From NCBI GenBank assembly GCA_905221605.1, contig CAJNDS010002235.1, forward strand, positions 1,353,375-1,417,374: 64,000 nucleotides of DNA. Reading direction: 5' to 3'. Each line of letters begins with the position of its first letter. Positions within the stretch are counted from its first letter, which is position 1. Source of the stretch: Symbiodinium natans. Its lineage: Eukaryota > Sar > Dinophyceae > Suessiales > Symbiodiniaceae. The position numbers were made by a program, and so were the translations under genes. The notes beneath the pieces are model-generated. The model was not told the DNA's origin, ran no database searches, and saw only the letters and a list, made by a program, of their open reading frames with translations. Shown piece after piece: positions 50,800-62,518 of this stretch.

Positions 50800-51432
50800 G
50801 TTTAGGGTTTAGGGTTTAGGGTTTAGGGCCTAGAGGGATGTTTTGGCCTTACCTTGGTTGGGTGTGAGAGGAGTTTTTGTTCAGGGGTGTCGTTCGGAGG
50901 GTTAACCAACCGAGTTTCGTGTTGGCAGACTTGTAGCTCTCTGCACATTTTTTGCGACCGTTATTCTCATCTCTACTTCGTTCATACTAGTTGGTCCCTA
51001 AACCCTAAACCCTAAACCCTAAACCCTAAACCCTCAACCCTCAACCCTCAACCCTGAACCCCAAACCCTGAACCCTAAACCCTAAGCCCTTAACTCCAAC
51101 CCCCAAACCCTAAAATTCATGAGGTCCTCCTTTTTTTGTTTTGCCAGGTCTAGATGCCGCTGCTATCTCTTACTCTTGTATGCCTTGAGGTTGGCTTCCC
51201 TCTTTAAGCCCCAGCAATGGGGTTTAGGGTTTAGGGTTTGCCCTAAATCCCAGGACCCTAAACCCTAGACCCTAAACCCTAAACCCTAGACCCTAAACCC
51301 TAAACCCGAAACCCTAAACCCTAAACCCTAGACCCTAGACCCTAAACCCTAAACCCGAAACCCTAGACCCTAGACCCTAAACCCGAAACCCTAAACCCTA
51401 AACCCTAAACCCTAAACCGGCGGACGGCTCAG

Positions 51433-51528
51433 GACGCATTGCCCCAGTCTGAATCCGAGCGCACCGACGATGTCGCCCCGGCCAGCCGCGGCGACTCGGC
51501 TGAGCTTTCAGTGGCCTTCTACCTGTAG
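51433..51528 (+). CDS. putative exon, possibly terminal (SERTDDVAPASRGDS)
   Basis: Follows acceptor ggctcag; reads DALPQSESERTDDVAPASRG then DSAELSVAFYL and a TAG, so it may be the last exon; alternatively the donor gtagga at 51525 is used. About 190 bp of CCCTAAA/CCCTAGA upstream and TTTAGGG downstream. Confidence 0.65.
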   Translation, partial: DALPQSESERTDDVAPASRGDSAELSVAFYL

Positions 51529-52455
51529 GAATGATAGGTATGAAACAGGGTTTAGGGTTCAGGGTTTAGGGTTTAGGGTTTAGGGTTTAGGGTTTAGGGT
51601 GTAGGTGTTGAGGGTTTAGGGTGTAGGTGTTTCGGGGTTCGGGTTTAGGGTTTGTGCTGTGTCATACTACTGTTGTTGGGTGAATGCATTTCTGGTTCCT
51701 TCTACACCTTGGTCAGTGTGTACATTGGGTGTCCTTCTGGGGATACTAGAAATACAGCCCTACTTCATACGCATGTTTGGGTAGAGCGGTTTAGTAGGGT
51801 TACAGGGCGTGAACGGCTTGTCAGGCTTTACTCGGCCACTGGGGTTTGCATAGGACCTACAGGGTGTAGGTTTACGTGGTGTGCATTTGTCGGGCTTTCG
51901 TCTTCGGGCTGTTGCTGTTTCGGCCACGTCTGTACGTACAGATATCTGCCGGTTGCTTGTTTCGTGTGAACACTGACACTGGGTTCCAACAAACAAAGCA
52001 TTAGAGTCCCTAAACGGTAATTTCCAGTTCTGTGGCTCTTTGAGTTTAGGGTTCCTTAAGCTACGTATTACTAAGGCAGGGACACAGTTTTGGCACAGTG
52101 CTTGTCGTCCTATCTTTTTGTTTCCGGGGAGTGGGGATGATGATGCGTGGTGGGCTCAGCGACAGTTCTACGTACTCTGAATGGACGGCTATGGAAAACA
52201 GTGGCAGGCAAGACCACACATTCAACTTAACTACTGGTACCCCCTTGCCGAAAACCGTATACCCCAAACCCCATACTTCTGAGGCCCAGAGCCAGTGAAC
52301 CTCCTAACCTCAAGAATCTTCTGGAGCTCTTTGTGAGGAGCAGCACTACAACCTCAAAGCCCTTGGGTTAAGAGCGGGAGTGCTTGGAGCGGGGTTAGCT
52401 ATGCTTAGGGTGCTTAGGGTTTGAGGTTGTGCGTTTTGTTGACAGAGTTTAGTGG

Positions 52456-52658
52456 TTAGGGTGTCAAGGAACCTGCATGGGTTTCTTGTTCGAATTTCCT
52501 GACATCCCCTTCCCTACCAACATCTGCCAAGTCCCCATGCCTCAGGTATGCCGTCTGTGCAAGACCCACAGCCTCTTTGAGTGTGGAGAGCATTGATCTG
52601 GATGCTTCCAATACGGATGGTTTAAAACAACCAAAGGCATCTGCATGAGCTCCTGTTC
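52456..52658 (-). CDS. putative minus-strand exon (LSTLKEAVGLAQTAY)
   Basis: On the minus strand it follows acceptor atgtgcag and stays open for about 65 codons: GAHADAFGCFKPSVLEASRS, then LSTLKEAVGLAQTAYLRHG. The helical pattern favours coding. A plus-strand frame is also open over part of it. Confidence 0.45.
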
Positions 52659-53008
52659 CTGCACATAGTGGCATCACCCGAAACCCGATAGTATAAACCC
52701 TAAACCACAAACTCACAACGAGCACAGAACCATAAAAAGGTTGCTACCTCTAATCCCTAAGGCCTGTGTAAGCACCCTATGAACAAAAAAGGAACAACCC
52801 CCCCCCCCCCCCCCCCCACCCACCGAAGAAGTGGGTTCTGAACGTTTAGGGCTTTAGGGTTTAGGTTTTAGCGTGCTTTAGTAACCTGTGTGGTAGCCTC
52901 AGCCCCAAAACCCTCAACCAGCTCTTAATGACGAATGCGGAATTCCGTACCAAACAACCCTAAACCCTAAACCCTAAACCCTAAACCCTCGGTCCTACAG
53001 CACAGCAG

Positions 53009-53077
53009 GAACCGGAGCTCCTCAATGCATTCTCACACACACGCAAGGATTCAATGACTCATCGATGCAACAACCCT
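53009..53077 (+). CDS. putative 69-nt exon (ELLNAFSHTRKDSM)
   Basis: 23 codons, phase 0 to 0, between acceptor cacagcag and donor gtgaac: EPELLNAFSHTRKDSMTHRC. CCCTAAA upstream and a 90-bp TTTAGGG array downstream. Confidence 0.55.
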
Positions 53078-54182
53078 GTGAACCTTTAAACTACAGCTTA
53101 AGGGTTTAGGGCGGTTTAGGGTTTAGGGTTTAGGGTTTAGGGTTTAGGGTTTAGGGTTTAGGGTTTAGGGTTTAGGGTTTAGGGTTTAGGGTCTAAACCC
53201 TAACCCCCTAAACCTTAAACCCTGGACCCTAAACCCCCGAAGGGTTTAAGGGGTTTCAAGTCCACGGTCTCTGAGCCCAGCTCAGACTCTGAATCCTACG
53301 GGTTTGTTTGGGGGGTTTGGGGTGTAGGGTTTAGGGTTTAGGGTTTAGGGTTTAGGGTTTAGGGTTTAGGGATAGCACGAAGCAGTTGAGCGCTCCCTCC
53401 CCTTTTTGGGGGGTTTTGGGTTCAGGGTTCCGCTCGCTAACACCCTGACACCCCAACACCCTAACGGCCCTACCTGCCCTAGCACCCTAGATCCCTTTGC
53501 CCTAAACCCTAAACCTTAAACCTTAAACCCTAAACCCTAAACCCGCTCGCCAAGGAGAGCACGAATGCGCAGTCACAACCATGCCTATACTACTAAGCAA
53601 AGCAGCCCTCACGCTCTCATTGGGCCCCTAAACCCTAAGCCCTAAACCCTTAACCCTTAGTCCTTAGCCCTTCACCCTGAACCCTAAACCCTAAACCCTG
53701 ACCCTTTGGAATGCCCTTCTGGATTCATTGTGCCTTCACCGTTTCCGTTTAGTGCCACCGCCGACGACAACGCTGCCGGGTGCAGCTGGGTTCTGTCCTA
53801 GAAAAGACCTTATAGGGTTTAGGGTTTAATGTTTAGGGTTTAGGGTTTACGGTTTAGGGTTTTCGGTTTAGGGCTCAGGGTTTGAGGCTTCTAGGGCCCA
53901 GAGTAGGCCCCCCCTTTTTGGGGTTTAGGTTCCCGTACATGCATCTTTAAACCAAAAAGGGCACCCTATTGATTCCAGAATTCGGGTTTAGGCTTTCGGG
54001 TTTAGGGTTTAGGGTTTAGGGTTTAGGATTCAATTCAAAAGCCCAAAAGCTTGTGAACCAGTCAAGCTTCCTAGCTCCAACAGCATGTAGACCCGATCCA
54101 TTGCCATAAACTGTTGGACATCACACCGCGATCCCCTTACCCCGAAAGCCCTAAACCCGAAGGCCTAAACCCTGAAACCGAG

Positions 54183-54245
54183 ACTGTGGATGTGCGCAGT
54201 GCTAGCCTCTATACGGGTGACAGGGATTGCTTTTCTGCAGAGGAG
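54183..54245 (+). CDS. putative 63-nt exon (SASLYTGDRDCFSAEE)
   Basis: 21 codons, phase 0 to 0, between accgag and donor gtttaagg: TVDVRSASLYTGDRDCFSAE. Flanked by degraded C-strand repeat and followed by G-strand. Confidence 0.5.
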
Positions 54246-56197
54246 GTTTAAGGGTCTGGGGTTTAGACTAAGCTCCAAGCCCTAAAAGCCCAGGGACTGA
54301 AGGACTGGGTTTAGGGTTTAGGATGTAGGTTTTAGGGCAACAACCCTGCACCCTAAACCTGGTTCGGGGCTTACAGACCCCTTGGTGAGCTGGGTGATTG
54401 GGGCGAGGGAAGTGATAAGAAACATCCATGTTATGCATGTTCAGCAAATCCTTAATGCACGTAGATCACATTTTTTTCGCAATTGAGTGCTGGATTTTGT
54501 AGTACAGTTGCTCATTAGTACTGGTTCGAAGATGCATGGCAAACACAGGTTTTACGAGGGGTCAGTGCTGCGACGAAGCCTCTGCGCTTGCCCCCGTCTA
54601 CTCAAAGTCACAGTCGCACGCCGTACCACAGGAACCGGCCCGCCTGTGGCATATGGGGGTTTACGATATTAGGGTTTAGGGTTTAGGGTTTGGGGTTTGG
54701 GGTTTAGGGTTTAGGGTTTAGGGTTAGGGGTATCTTTTTGGGGTCCTTATTGAAAGGGGGTCCTACTCTTTGGGGTCTGTTTTCGGGGTCCCGCTAATTT
54801 CGTAAACCCCGTTTGTTTGTTTCTTTCGGGTTCGGGGGTCTTGTTCCTACAGTCTGAACCTTAAACTAAACCCGACATGACAAAGCCGTAGGCAATTTGA
54901 GACAGGGCCGGCACACTCCTATGTCAGCTCTCCTTACGAAGGTCCTTTTGCGGGTCCCTGTGCGTTATCATGCCCCTTATACCTTGGATACCCCTAAACC
55001 GCAAACCCCAAACCCCTTAACCCTAAAGCAACCCCTCAACCCCTTTGAGCACCTAGACACCTAAGAAGCCCTAGATCCCTAAACCCCTAGAACCTAAATC
55101 CCAAACCCTAAACCCCACGCCCCTGGACCCCTAAACCCCCAAGCCCCTAAAAGGGTTTAGGGCTGAAGGTAGAGGCTTGAGGGCACCCCCAAAATCCCAA
55201 GCCCCGAAATGGGCCATCGCTTATTGAGAGCTGAGCAAATGTGCACGCGCCCCCTCCGACGTCAGGGAATCTGCAACCCTCGCCTGTGACGCCGTGATAA
55301 AGCAAGCTGGGCCTTCCAGGGGTTAGGGTTTGTAGGGTTCAGAGAGTTGAAAGGGTTTCGAGGGTTTCTAGGGTCTACAGGGTTTCTAGGGTTTCCAGGG
55401 TTTCTAGGGTTTCTAGGGTTTCTAGGGTTTCTAGGGTTTCTAGGGTTTCTAGGGTTTCTAGGGTTTCTAGGGTTTCTGGGGTTTCTAGGGTTTCTAGGGT
55501 TTCTAGGGTTTCTGGGGTTTCTAGGGTTTCTAGGGTTTATGGCGTTAAAGAGGGTTTGTAGGGTATGTAGCTTTTGTAGGGTTATAGGTTTTTGGGGGTT
55601 TTTAGGGTTGAGCCGCTGCCCAGACACCCAGACACCCGAAGTAAGGCTTTGGGGTTTAGGTTTCAGTCCATGTATTATTATTATTGTATACCTGGGCCTT
55701 AAAGTACTTCCTATATAGGGGCATTTGGGCCCAAGTATTCGATAATAGAGGGTTTAGAGTTTAGGGTTTAGGGTTTAGGGACTAGGGGTACGTAGTATAC
55801 TCTTCGACCTAAGGTACATGGACCCTTAGGGTCTAGGACCACCACGCCTCAATCCCAAGCCCAAAGAGCTGCGCCCAAAACCTGAACCCGCCCGCCTGGA
55901 CGTGACTCTTACTTTTGTACTGTAGGGTTTAAAGTTTAGGGTTTACGGTTTAGGGTTTAGGGTTTAGGGTGGAAGCGCAAACAGACCTCCCCAACCCTAC
56001 TGTACATGCCAAGCGCGGCGAACATTAAGAATCACAGCGCCTAGAACCGTCGATCCTTAAAGCCCCAAACACCTCACCCCCAGACCCTAAACCCCTCAAC
56101 CCCTAAACCCCTACACCCTAAATCCTAAACCCTAAACCCCAAACCTAGGCATTCCTACACCCTGAATCCCGGCTCGGCGCCAACACCCCGCGCGCAG
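54246..56197. repeat. interval with telomeric variants and 9-mer array
   Basis: Includes unique DNA (54360-54660), G-strand units, degraded C-strand repeat (54980-55150), the 55360-55545 array and further unique DNA. No exon with clear borders was found. Confidence 0.7.
55360..55545 (+). repeat. 9-mer array (TTTCTAGGG)n
   Basis: About 20 copies of GGGTTTCTA, a telomeric unit with a CT insertion. The long GFLGFL and RNPRNP frames on the two strands are repeat translation. Confidence 0.95.
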
Positions 56198-56243
56198 GTG
56201 CCGGAAGACGCCAAGGGCGCCATCCATGTGAGATGCCCAAATG
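56198..56243 (+). CDS. putative exon (VPEDAKGAIHVRCPN)
   Basis: Between the strong acceptor gcgcgcag and donor gtgact; 15 codons plus one base, VPEDAKGAIHVRCPN. TTTAGGG array downstream and C-strand repeat upstream. Last clear plus-strand island. Confidence 0.6.
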
Positions 56244-56993
56244 GTGACTCGGGGCGTAGGGTTTAGGGTTTAGGGTTTAGGGTTTAGGGTTTAGGGTTTA
56301 GGGTTTAGGGTTTAGGGTTAGGGTTTAGGGGGTTAAGGGCTTTGTCAGAGGGACTTGCCTACCAGGATTGTGGCCTTCTAAGCCTGAGGGGGGCTCAGGG
56401 CTGTCGAGTACCCCAAGCCCTAAACTTCAAGCACCCTAGGATTTAGGGTTTAGGCTTTTCGGTTTCAGGGTGCATAAGGTTCCCAAAACCCTAAGCCCTA
56501 AACCCTAAATCCTAAATCCTAAACCCCAAACCCTAAACCCTAAACCCTAAACCCTAAACCCTAAACCCTAAACCCTAAACTGGTAAATTTCGCGAACCTA
56601 GTTTCCGGGGGTTGACTTCAACACCAACTGGCCCTAACTTTGGGAAAGGGGTTGGGAGGCTTAGGTTAACTGCCCACGGACCTCGGGCGCACCACGCTGC
56701 ACGGCAGGCGGCTCGGGAAGCAGAAAAAACTGAAACACTCCTTTTGCCCTCGAGAGATGCGCATCCTGAAGACTGTGGATGCCTTAGACAAAAGACTTCA
56801 GCTGCAAGGTGGCCCGGGAATGACTCGAAGGTGTGTGTGTGTGTGTGGGTGAACCTAGTTTTGTTTGAACAGGAGCTCGGGGCCGCCCTGCCCTGAAAGT
56901 GAACCCTTATTTCACACTGACGGTGACACGTCCGAAAGCCTGGCTTCGGAGAAGGCAATCATGTGATTTGAACCCAGCTTCAAGTACATCACT

Positions 56994-57221
56994 TCACGGC
57001 GCTGCGTCCTTCTGCTTCGCTTTGAACATGCTTGGAATGCTTCGTGATGCGGACTCATCCTTGCGGATCTTCAATAAGTGCTCCACCAGGTTGTCTTTCT
57101 TGAGCTTAGCAACCACAAGGCCTTCAGGCAGAGCGGGCGCTTTGGACAACATCGCCTTCAACTCTGCAACCTTCATTTTCTTCAGATCCCGCTCGTAGTT
57201 TTCTATCGCGCATGGCGGATC
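56994..57221 (-). CDS. C-terminal exon with SAP-like segment
   Basis: On the minus strand it follows acceptor aactcag, reads ENYERDLKKMKVAELKAMLS, continues with EGLVVAKLKKDNLVEHLLKI and ends at a stop after KQKDAAP. The K.KVAELKAML...G....KK.DLVE.LL pattern fits a SAP DNA/RNA-binding motif. Probably the last exon of a minus-strand gene; its other exons are not assigned. Confidence 0.65.
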   Translation of the reverse strand, partial: DPPCAIENYERDLKKMKVAELKAMLSKAPALPEGLVVAKLKKDNLVEHLLKIRKDESASRSIPSMFKAKQKDAAP

Positions 57222-57379
57222 CTGAGTTTGAGCTAGCTCGGGTGACACTGCCACCCTGTGCAACTGACAGCTCAAACGCTAGCCAACTGCAAAGCAGGGG
57301 TCCTTGCGCTTCTGGTTTGACGCCGCGGCCAGCTCCTCCCCATCCTGGTGGCACAAACTTTCGGGGAGTACCTTAAGGA

Positions 57380-57710
57380 CGGTTCAGGGCGCGAGCGCAT
57401 GTGAATGCAGATTAGTCCTTGGAGTTCTTGGAGTCGTTGGAGTTCTGGGCATCTTCCTGGGCTGAGGATCTTTCAAAGGACGGTTGAGGGTGCGAGCGCA
57501 TGTGACTGCAGATGAGTCCTCGGAGTTCTTGGAGTCTTTGGAGTTCTGGGCATCGTCCTGGATCTGGGCTTAGGGCTGAGGATCTTTCAAAGGACGGTTC
57601 AGGGGGCGTGCGCATGTGACTGCAGATGAGTCCTCGGAGTTCTTGGAGTCTTTGGAGTTCTGGGCATCGTCCTGGATCAGGGCTTAGGGCTGAGGATCTT
57701 TCAAAGGACA
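57380..57710. repeat. tandem repeat of about 114 bp, three units
   Basis: Units of about 101, 114 and 114 bp contain tgcagatgagtcctcggagt and ctttcaaaggacggtt. A fourth related unit is at about 58179-58290. On the minus strand each unit stays open (CPELQRLQELRGLICSHM), so it may derive from a repeated exon. Confidence 0.8.
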
Positions 57711-57739
57711 CGGTTTGGGGTTTAGGGTAAAGGACCTTA

Positions 57740-58080
57740 CAAAATGGAAAGGGGGGGGTTGGGGGGGGTACCCCGGCAGCTTTTCTGTGGAGGACCCACA
57801 CCGCTTTCGGGCGTAGGGGCTCTTTTACCCTCCCCCTCACCCCCACCCCCCCCCCCCCCCCCCACCCCCCGCCCCACCTCCACCCGCCCCCCCTGCCCCC
57901 CCCCGCCCCCGACCCCCGCCCCCCCGCGCTAAACCCCCCCCGACCCCCCCCCCCACGCCCCCCTACCCCCCCCCCCCCCCCCCCCCCCCCCCAACCCCCG
58001 CCCGTTGCGAAAAACCGCCCAAGCAGGCCCCCCCACCCCCCCACCCAGACCCGAACCGCAAACCCAATCCACCAAACCCC
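57740..58080. repeat. poly-C tract region
   Basis: More than 200 bp with long C runs interrupted by single bases, with G runs before it. Likely hard to sequence accurately; frames over it are not genes. Confidence 0.9.
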
Positions 58081-58105
58081 AAACCTTAAACTTGTTCTCC
58101 TGCGA

Positions 58106-58136
58106 GGTCGGCGGCTTGAGCCGGAGGCTCTTAAAT
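58106..58136 (-). repeat. 31-bp inverted repeat, right copy
   Basis: Exact reverse complement of 97-127, 58 kb away, followed directly by TTTAGGG units. Confidence 0.85.
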
Positions 58137-58419
58137 TTAGGGTTTAGGGTTTAGGGTTTAGGTTTAGGGTTTAGGGTTGTGCGCGTGTGACTGCAAATGA
58201 GTCCTTGGAGTCCTTGGAGTTCTTGGAGTCTTTGCAGTTCTGGGAATCGTCCTGGATCAGGGCTTAGGGCTGAGGATCTTTCAAAGGACCTGGCCCTAGG
58301 CCCTAGACCCTATTAGGGTTTAGGGTTTCGGGTTTAGAGTTTAGAGTTTAGGGTTTAGAGTTTAGGGTTTAGGGTTTAGTAGAGGGGTTTAGGGTTTAAC
58401 TGGGTTTGAGTACTATACT

Positions 58420-58820
58420 TTAATACTTTTGTTCGTTCTGGGCTCTGACTGTAGCTACGATCGCCTGGGCAGCCTGGGCCATCTGCTCGTCTGACTTTTC
58501 CTTTGGAGGACCCTCTGGGGTTGGAGTCGGAGTTGCAGTTGGGCTGACACTTGCTCCGCCATTTTTCTCAGAGGTGTCTGCCGAAAGATTCTCTGGGGTT
58601 GGAGTTGGAGCCTTGTCTTCGGCATCGCCCTTGGCCTCGACATTCTCGTTCGCAGGGATGCCTGCCGAAAGATTGTCTGTGGTTGGCGTTGGAGCTTGGG
58701 CGGTGTCCTCTTGCGACTCTTGCAAGAAGTCCGGCTCCGGCAGGTCCCGCTGCTCCTTGTCCGTCACCTCCTGAGCCTGGCCCTCAGCCGCAGCCGCAGT
58801 CGCCTCCATTAGGGCCTCCA
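58420..58820 (-). CDS. terminal exon, acidic Pro/Thr-rich tail
   Basis: On the minus strand it follows acceptor gtgttcag and reads VEALMEATAAAAEGQAQEV, then an acidic stretch with repeated PTPTxxNLSA motifs, ending RAQNEQKY and a TAA. Low-complexity, likely disordered. Probably the last exon of the gene running from about 63.6 kb. Confidence 0.6.
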
Positions 58821-58855
58821 CTGAACACAGATGTTGAACCCAAACAAATTTAAAA

Positions 58856-59330
58856 TCACAGAGTCGCACGCTCAAGCTTCCAAACAAAAGCCAAGGCCTG
58901 CGTCGATTCCAGCTGCTTCTCTTGCTTGATTCTTTGCAATTCCTCTTTGACGCCTGGCTCCACAAGGTCCGGCTCCACAAGGCCCGATTCCGGTCGCTCT
59001 GAGGAGGCGGCTCCGGCGCCATCCTGAGAATCATCGACCTTGGCGGCTTCCCTTTCTGCTTCGGCATCTGAAAAAACACCAGCGTGCGCACCCTCCTCCT
59101 TCTCAAGCAACTCCTCATCGTCGGATTCCGGGAAGGCTTGCTTTTCGAGAATGCTTGCCAACGCTGCCCTGTGAGGCTTTGCCGGCATGGCTGGCACGAG
59201 CACATCGAAGTTCTCTTGGCCACATTTGCGGAGCAGCGGCACGGGAACCTGACTCGGCAAACGGTTGCAGCACGCAGCCCTTGTAGCCTTGTAAAAAGGG
59301 CCTTGTAGCCCTTGTACCCAAAACATTCAC
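58856..59330 (-). CDS. minus-strand exon, acidic helical segment
   Basis: One frame reads VLVPAMPAKPHRAALASILE, ESDDEELLEKEEGAHAG and VKEELQRIKQEKQLES. It differs from the frame of the preceding exon (59335-59559), so a short intron or different borders are needed between them. Exact ends uncertain. Confidence 0.5.
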
Positions 59331-59334
59331 AACA

Positions 59335-59559
59335 TGGACTCAACACAATCCGAGAAACAGAAAGTGTGACGGAATCGTCGTTGATGGCCTTCTCAATGAG
59401 AAAGAATCCCATGGGGACCCACACTATGTCCCCTGGGAGCACTTGCGCTACACAGAGGCTTGGCACGCTCGCAGGCGACTCAGCCAGCGATTCCACCGTT
59501 ACGTTTTCCAGCCATGACCTCCACGCCGGCATCGTTTTGTCCTCCAGATAGTCAGCAAC
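59335..59559 (-). CDS. minus-strand exon (LPGDIVWVPMGFFLIE)
   Basis: Follows acceptor cacttag; reads VADYLEDKTMPAWRSWLENV and then VLPGDIVWVPMGFFLIEKAI. The PGD..W.P.G word recalls cupin/JmjC-type folds, but the iron ligands cannot be placed, so no activity is claimed. It recalls, from memory, dinoflagellate multi-copy proteins. Confidence 0.6.
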
Positions 59560-59631
59560 CTAAGTGGGCAGGCTGGCAGCACCCAACACCCGGAACTCAG
59601 CACTTGACTTGAATCGCACACGTGCACTCAC

Positions 59632-59876
59632 ACACATGCATGCGTGCAGTCGGGATACCTCACTGGGACTGACAACGGCGATCAGACGCCCACCAGAGCA
59701 CTGGACGCGGGCACACTCCATGCCGTGGGCCTCCAAGCCGCAGTACACTTCGCCATGCATCAAAGCTTGGAACTGCATGGTCAGCATCTCTTCGGCAACG
59801 CTGCCCGGGCGATAGTTCAAGCCATATTCTGGAAACTCAATCTTTTGAGCATGCCTCAGCGGTGCTAAGCAATGCT
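59632..59876 (-). CDS. minus-strand exon (MQFQALMHGEVYCGLE)
   Basis: Follows acceptor attgcttag; reads YRPGSVAEEMLTMQFQALMH, then GEVYCGLEAHGMECARVQCS. Ends near the strong donor gtgagtgc. Seems to belong with the next exon. Confidence 0.6.
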
Positions 59877-60162
59877 GACGCTAAGGTCAGAAGACAATAC
59901 ATATTGGAACCGAAGCAACTGAACTCACACAGACTACTTCATGACTGGCGGTCTAAGTGCATTCTAGGTTCAGCTGGTGCAATGCATTCTCCAAGTCTGC
60001 GGCGTCATAGGGATAAGGTCTGTTGGAGCTCGCGATTCCATCGTCTTCTGCATCCTTCACCAGCCTCTTGATGTAGTCACCGTCGTGCGCTCCCATCGTG
60101 AAGCACTGGCGCAGGAGGGTTTAGGGTTTCTGGGTGGAGGGTTAAGGCTTATAACTTAGGGT

Positions 60163-60412
60163 TTAGTTTAGAGAGAAAGCAATCGGCCCGGCCTCCCACA
60201 AATGCACTGACGTCTCTGCCTTCACAATCGGCAAGTTGGCGCGACCACTCAGCTTCTGAACACCGTCCATGTGATTTTGCTTTGTTACCTTCCACTTTCC
60301 CATGAACTCCTGCAGCTCCTGCTGAAAGAAGGACTCCATGTCTTTGCTGGCCTTGGGCGTGAAGCTAGGGGTTCGGGATTCGGGATGGAAAAGGTCAAGA
60401 AACCGGCTCACG
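60163..60412 (-). CDS. minus-strand exon (MESFFQQELQEFMGKW)
   Basis: Open frame reading KDMESFFQQELQEFMGKWKV and LSGRANLPIVKAETSVHLW. The acceptor is either gactaag or an internal site; its phase does not fit the exon at 60603, so one border is wrong. A TTTAGGG block (plus strand, 60118-60165) lies downstream. Confidence 0.5.
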
Positions 60413-60602
60413 CTTAGTCACTTTTATCAGGGCCCTCAAGGAAGAAACCCCAAGCCCGGAACTCAGCCCCAAATTGCCCAAACCCTAAACTTGCCCTAAG
60501 CCCTAAACCCTAAACCTAAGACCGTTAGGTTACAAACCCGCCCTAAACCATAGACCCTAAACCCTAAACCCTAAACTTTTTCCTAAACCCTAAACCCTAC
60601 AC

Positions 60603-60954
60603 CGATTACAACGATGTCAACGTTACGATGCGTCCGAGGCGCGCCGCGGGCCTTCAAGAACCCCTTTTTGCCAGCGCGAAGGATCTGAGGGATCCCTTGC
60701 AGGACGAGACCTTCTACGTCCTTTGCGTGACAAGATGACACAGTGATACGCCGATGTTGTGGGAACTTTGCAATGTTGCGCATGATCGGGAGATCGGCAG
60801 CCGTGACCTCGTCGTTGAGGCCGCGCATGCGTTTCTGCCTTGCTTTGCCGTCCTTGCCCTGGCCGTCGCCACGGCCGCCATCCCCACCCTCAGCGCCCTG
60901 GTTTGCCAGGGCTTCCGCATCCCGCTTCTTCTTGTCTTCAGCTTGTTTGGCAGC
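60603..60954 (-). CDS. minus-strand exon, basic Gly-rich segment
   Basis: Follows acceptor ttgcgcag, starts AAKQAEDKKKRDAEALANQG and continues RMRGLNDEVTAADLPIMRNI. Its donor is gtgtagggtttaggg, so the intron opens directly into telomeric repeat on the sense strand. Phase 0 at its start fits the exon at 61240. Confidence 0.65.
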
Positions 60955-61239
60955 CTGCGCAACACATGTCAAGAGAGCTACACCAACATTAAAACAACAC
61001 AAAGCAAAACATCCATCGGGCGAGGGTTGGGGATTTTAGATTTCCTGTTTTAGAGTATGTGATATAATTTATTTTTTGGGTTTTGGGATATTTTGTATGG
61101 GATTTGCCTATATTTTCAGGGTATTCATATATTTTCGGATATTTTTATGAATATGACTACTTGATATTTGATATTTTTGGGTTTTAGGGGGTTTAGGATG
61201 TAGGAAGGAAAGCATTCTGGGATTACAACTGGCAGAAAC

Positions 61240-61872
61240 TCCACCAAATTCATATCCATTGGCACGCTCGGCTTTCTTTCGTTCCTTCTCCTTCCGATCC
61301 GCTTCTTTCTTCTCAGAAAGCTCTTGCGCTTTCTTTAACTCTTGCTTCTCTGAGTTGTAGTCCTTCTTTGCGCTCCGGAATGTCGCAACAATCTTCTGCA
61401 GGCTCCTGAGGTGCAGGTTGTGCTTGTCAAAGAAAAGCCGACAATCTTCCTCAGTCTTCACACGGTCGGACCATGCTTCCCGCTCATCCTTGAGCGTCTT
61501 CAGGGAAACAAGCTCAAACTCACCTCTGCCCATTCCTTTGAGGTGCGGGTCCATCCTGGCCAGGTCCGTAAGCTGATCGTCGAGGGTGCCTTGCTCAGGG
61601 TCAGTGGAACTGCCTGGCGCAGGCGCGGGTTCAACGGCCTTTCGAGACTCCTCGTTCAACCCAAAAGCCATCTGCAGCACAAACAGCCGCAGCTTCAGGG
61701 TGGCCCCGGCGTGCCCGACCAGGACCTCTGGGTCCAGTTCCAGGTCCCGCCGCACCAGAGACGGCACAGCGAGACGCCCGTCTTCAACAAGGTCCCGTAG
61801 AACCTCGTTGGCTTCTTTGCCCAGATCTTCGCGAGAAGCTAGTACGCCGGCATAGCGATCTTGACTCTGGAT
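61240..61872 (-). CDS. minus-strand exon with Lys/Glu coiled-coil end
   Basis: Follows acceptor gcaaaag; reads DRYAGVLASREDLGKEANEV, LDPEVLVGHAGATLKLRLFV, CRLFFDKHNLHLRSLQKIVA, then a Lys/Glu-rich coiled-coil-like end ERKKAERANGYEFGG before donor gtttctg. It is the largest exon of this gene. Product not recognised. Confidence 0.65.
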
Positions 61873-61947
61873 CTTTTGCTTTGCAATTGCAACCTCAGCA
61901 AAAAAAAACTAACGAGACACATCGAGACACGAGGCCACGGGGCTTAC

Positions 61948-62411
61948 GGATCCAAAGCTACTGAGGAGAGAGCTGATACGTTCTTGATCTTGGGCAGCTT
62001 CTTTGCGGTATTCTTGGATTGTCCGGGCGCAAGGCTTCCACCCATTTTGCTGACAGATGGCTTTCCACCTGAAACTGTCGGCTGCCTGGCCGAACTTGAG
62101 GAGGGACCTGCAGCAAAGTCTTCGTCTTCCTCAAACCGGAGCACGGAAGAGCTTCTGAAGGCTGCATTCATGTCGTCCAGCTGCACAGACGTAGGCCGAT
62201 CTCGTCTGTGTCCCTGCTGTCGGACAGATTTGGAGGTCTCGAAGTCTTTGTCATCCACGTACGAATCGGTGATTACCCCCAGCCGGGTAATCAAGGTACC
62301 CCGAGGAAGCCCGTCCGCATCGGGCGCCCTGATTTGATCCTGCGGCACAAGGCCGTTGTTCTTTTCATGGTGCCAGCGTTTCGTTGCCTTGGTTGCTGTT
62401 CGCAACTCAGC
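61948..62411 (-). CDS. minus-strand exon, Ser-rich
   Basis: Reads KRWHHEKNNGLVPQDQIRAP, LPRGTLITRLGVITDSYVDD, RFEEDEDFAAGPSSSSARQP and ends with a strong donor gtaagc at 61947. The acceptor is somewhere near 62405-62420. Likely disordered. Confidence 0.6.
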
Positions 62412-62518
62412 AGCTCAAGCAGGAACCGGAACAAGACCCAAAACCAAGCTAACTTCCAAACAAAGAAGCAGATGCAGCAAGCACTGTACTGTCAGCTATC
62501 AATGGTTTTTTTGCTTAC

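Noticed and set aside
51652-51969. 105-codon Cys-rich plus-strand ORF
   Set aside because: Sits in T/G-rich degenerate DNA, no domain or splice signals, and a minus-strand frame overlaps most of it.
55262-55718. Long RNPRNP and GFLGFL frames on opposite strands
   Set aside because: Both are translations of the TTTCTAGGG array.
57412-58044. 210-codon Gly-rich minus-strand ORF
   Set aside because: Half of it is the poly-C tract; the other half is a 114-bp tandem repeat.
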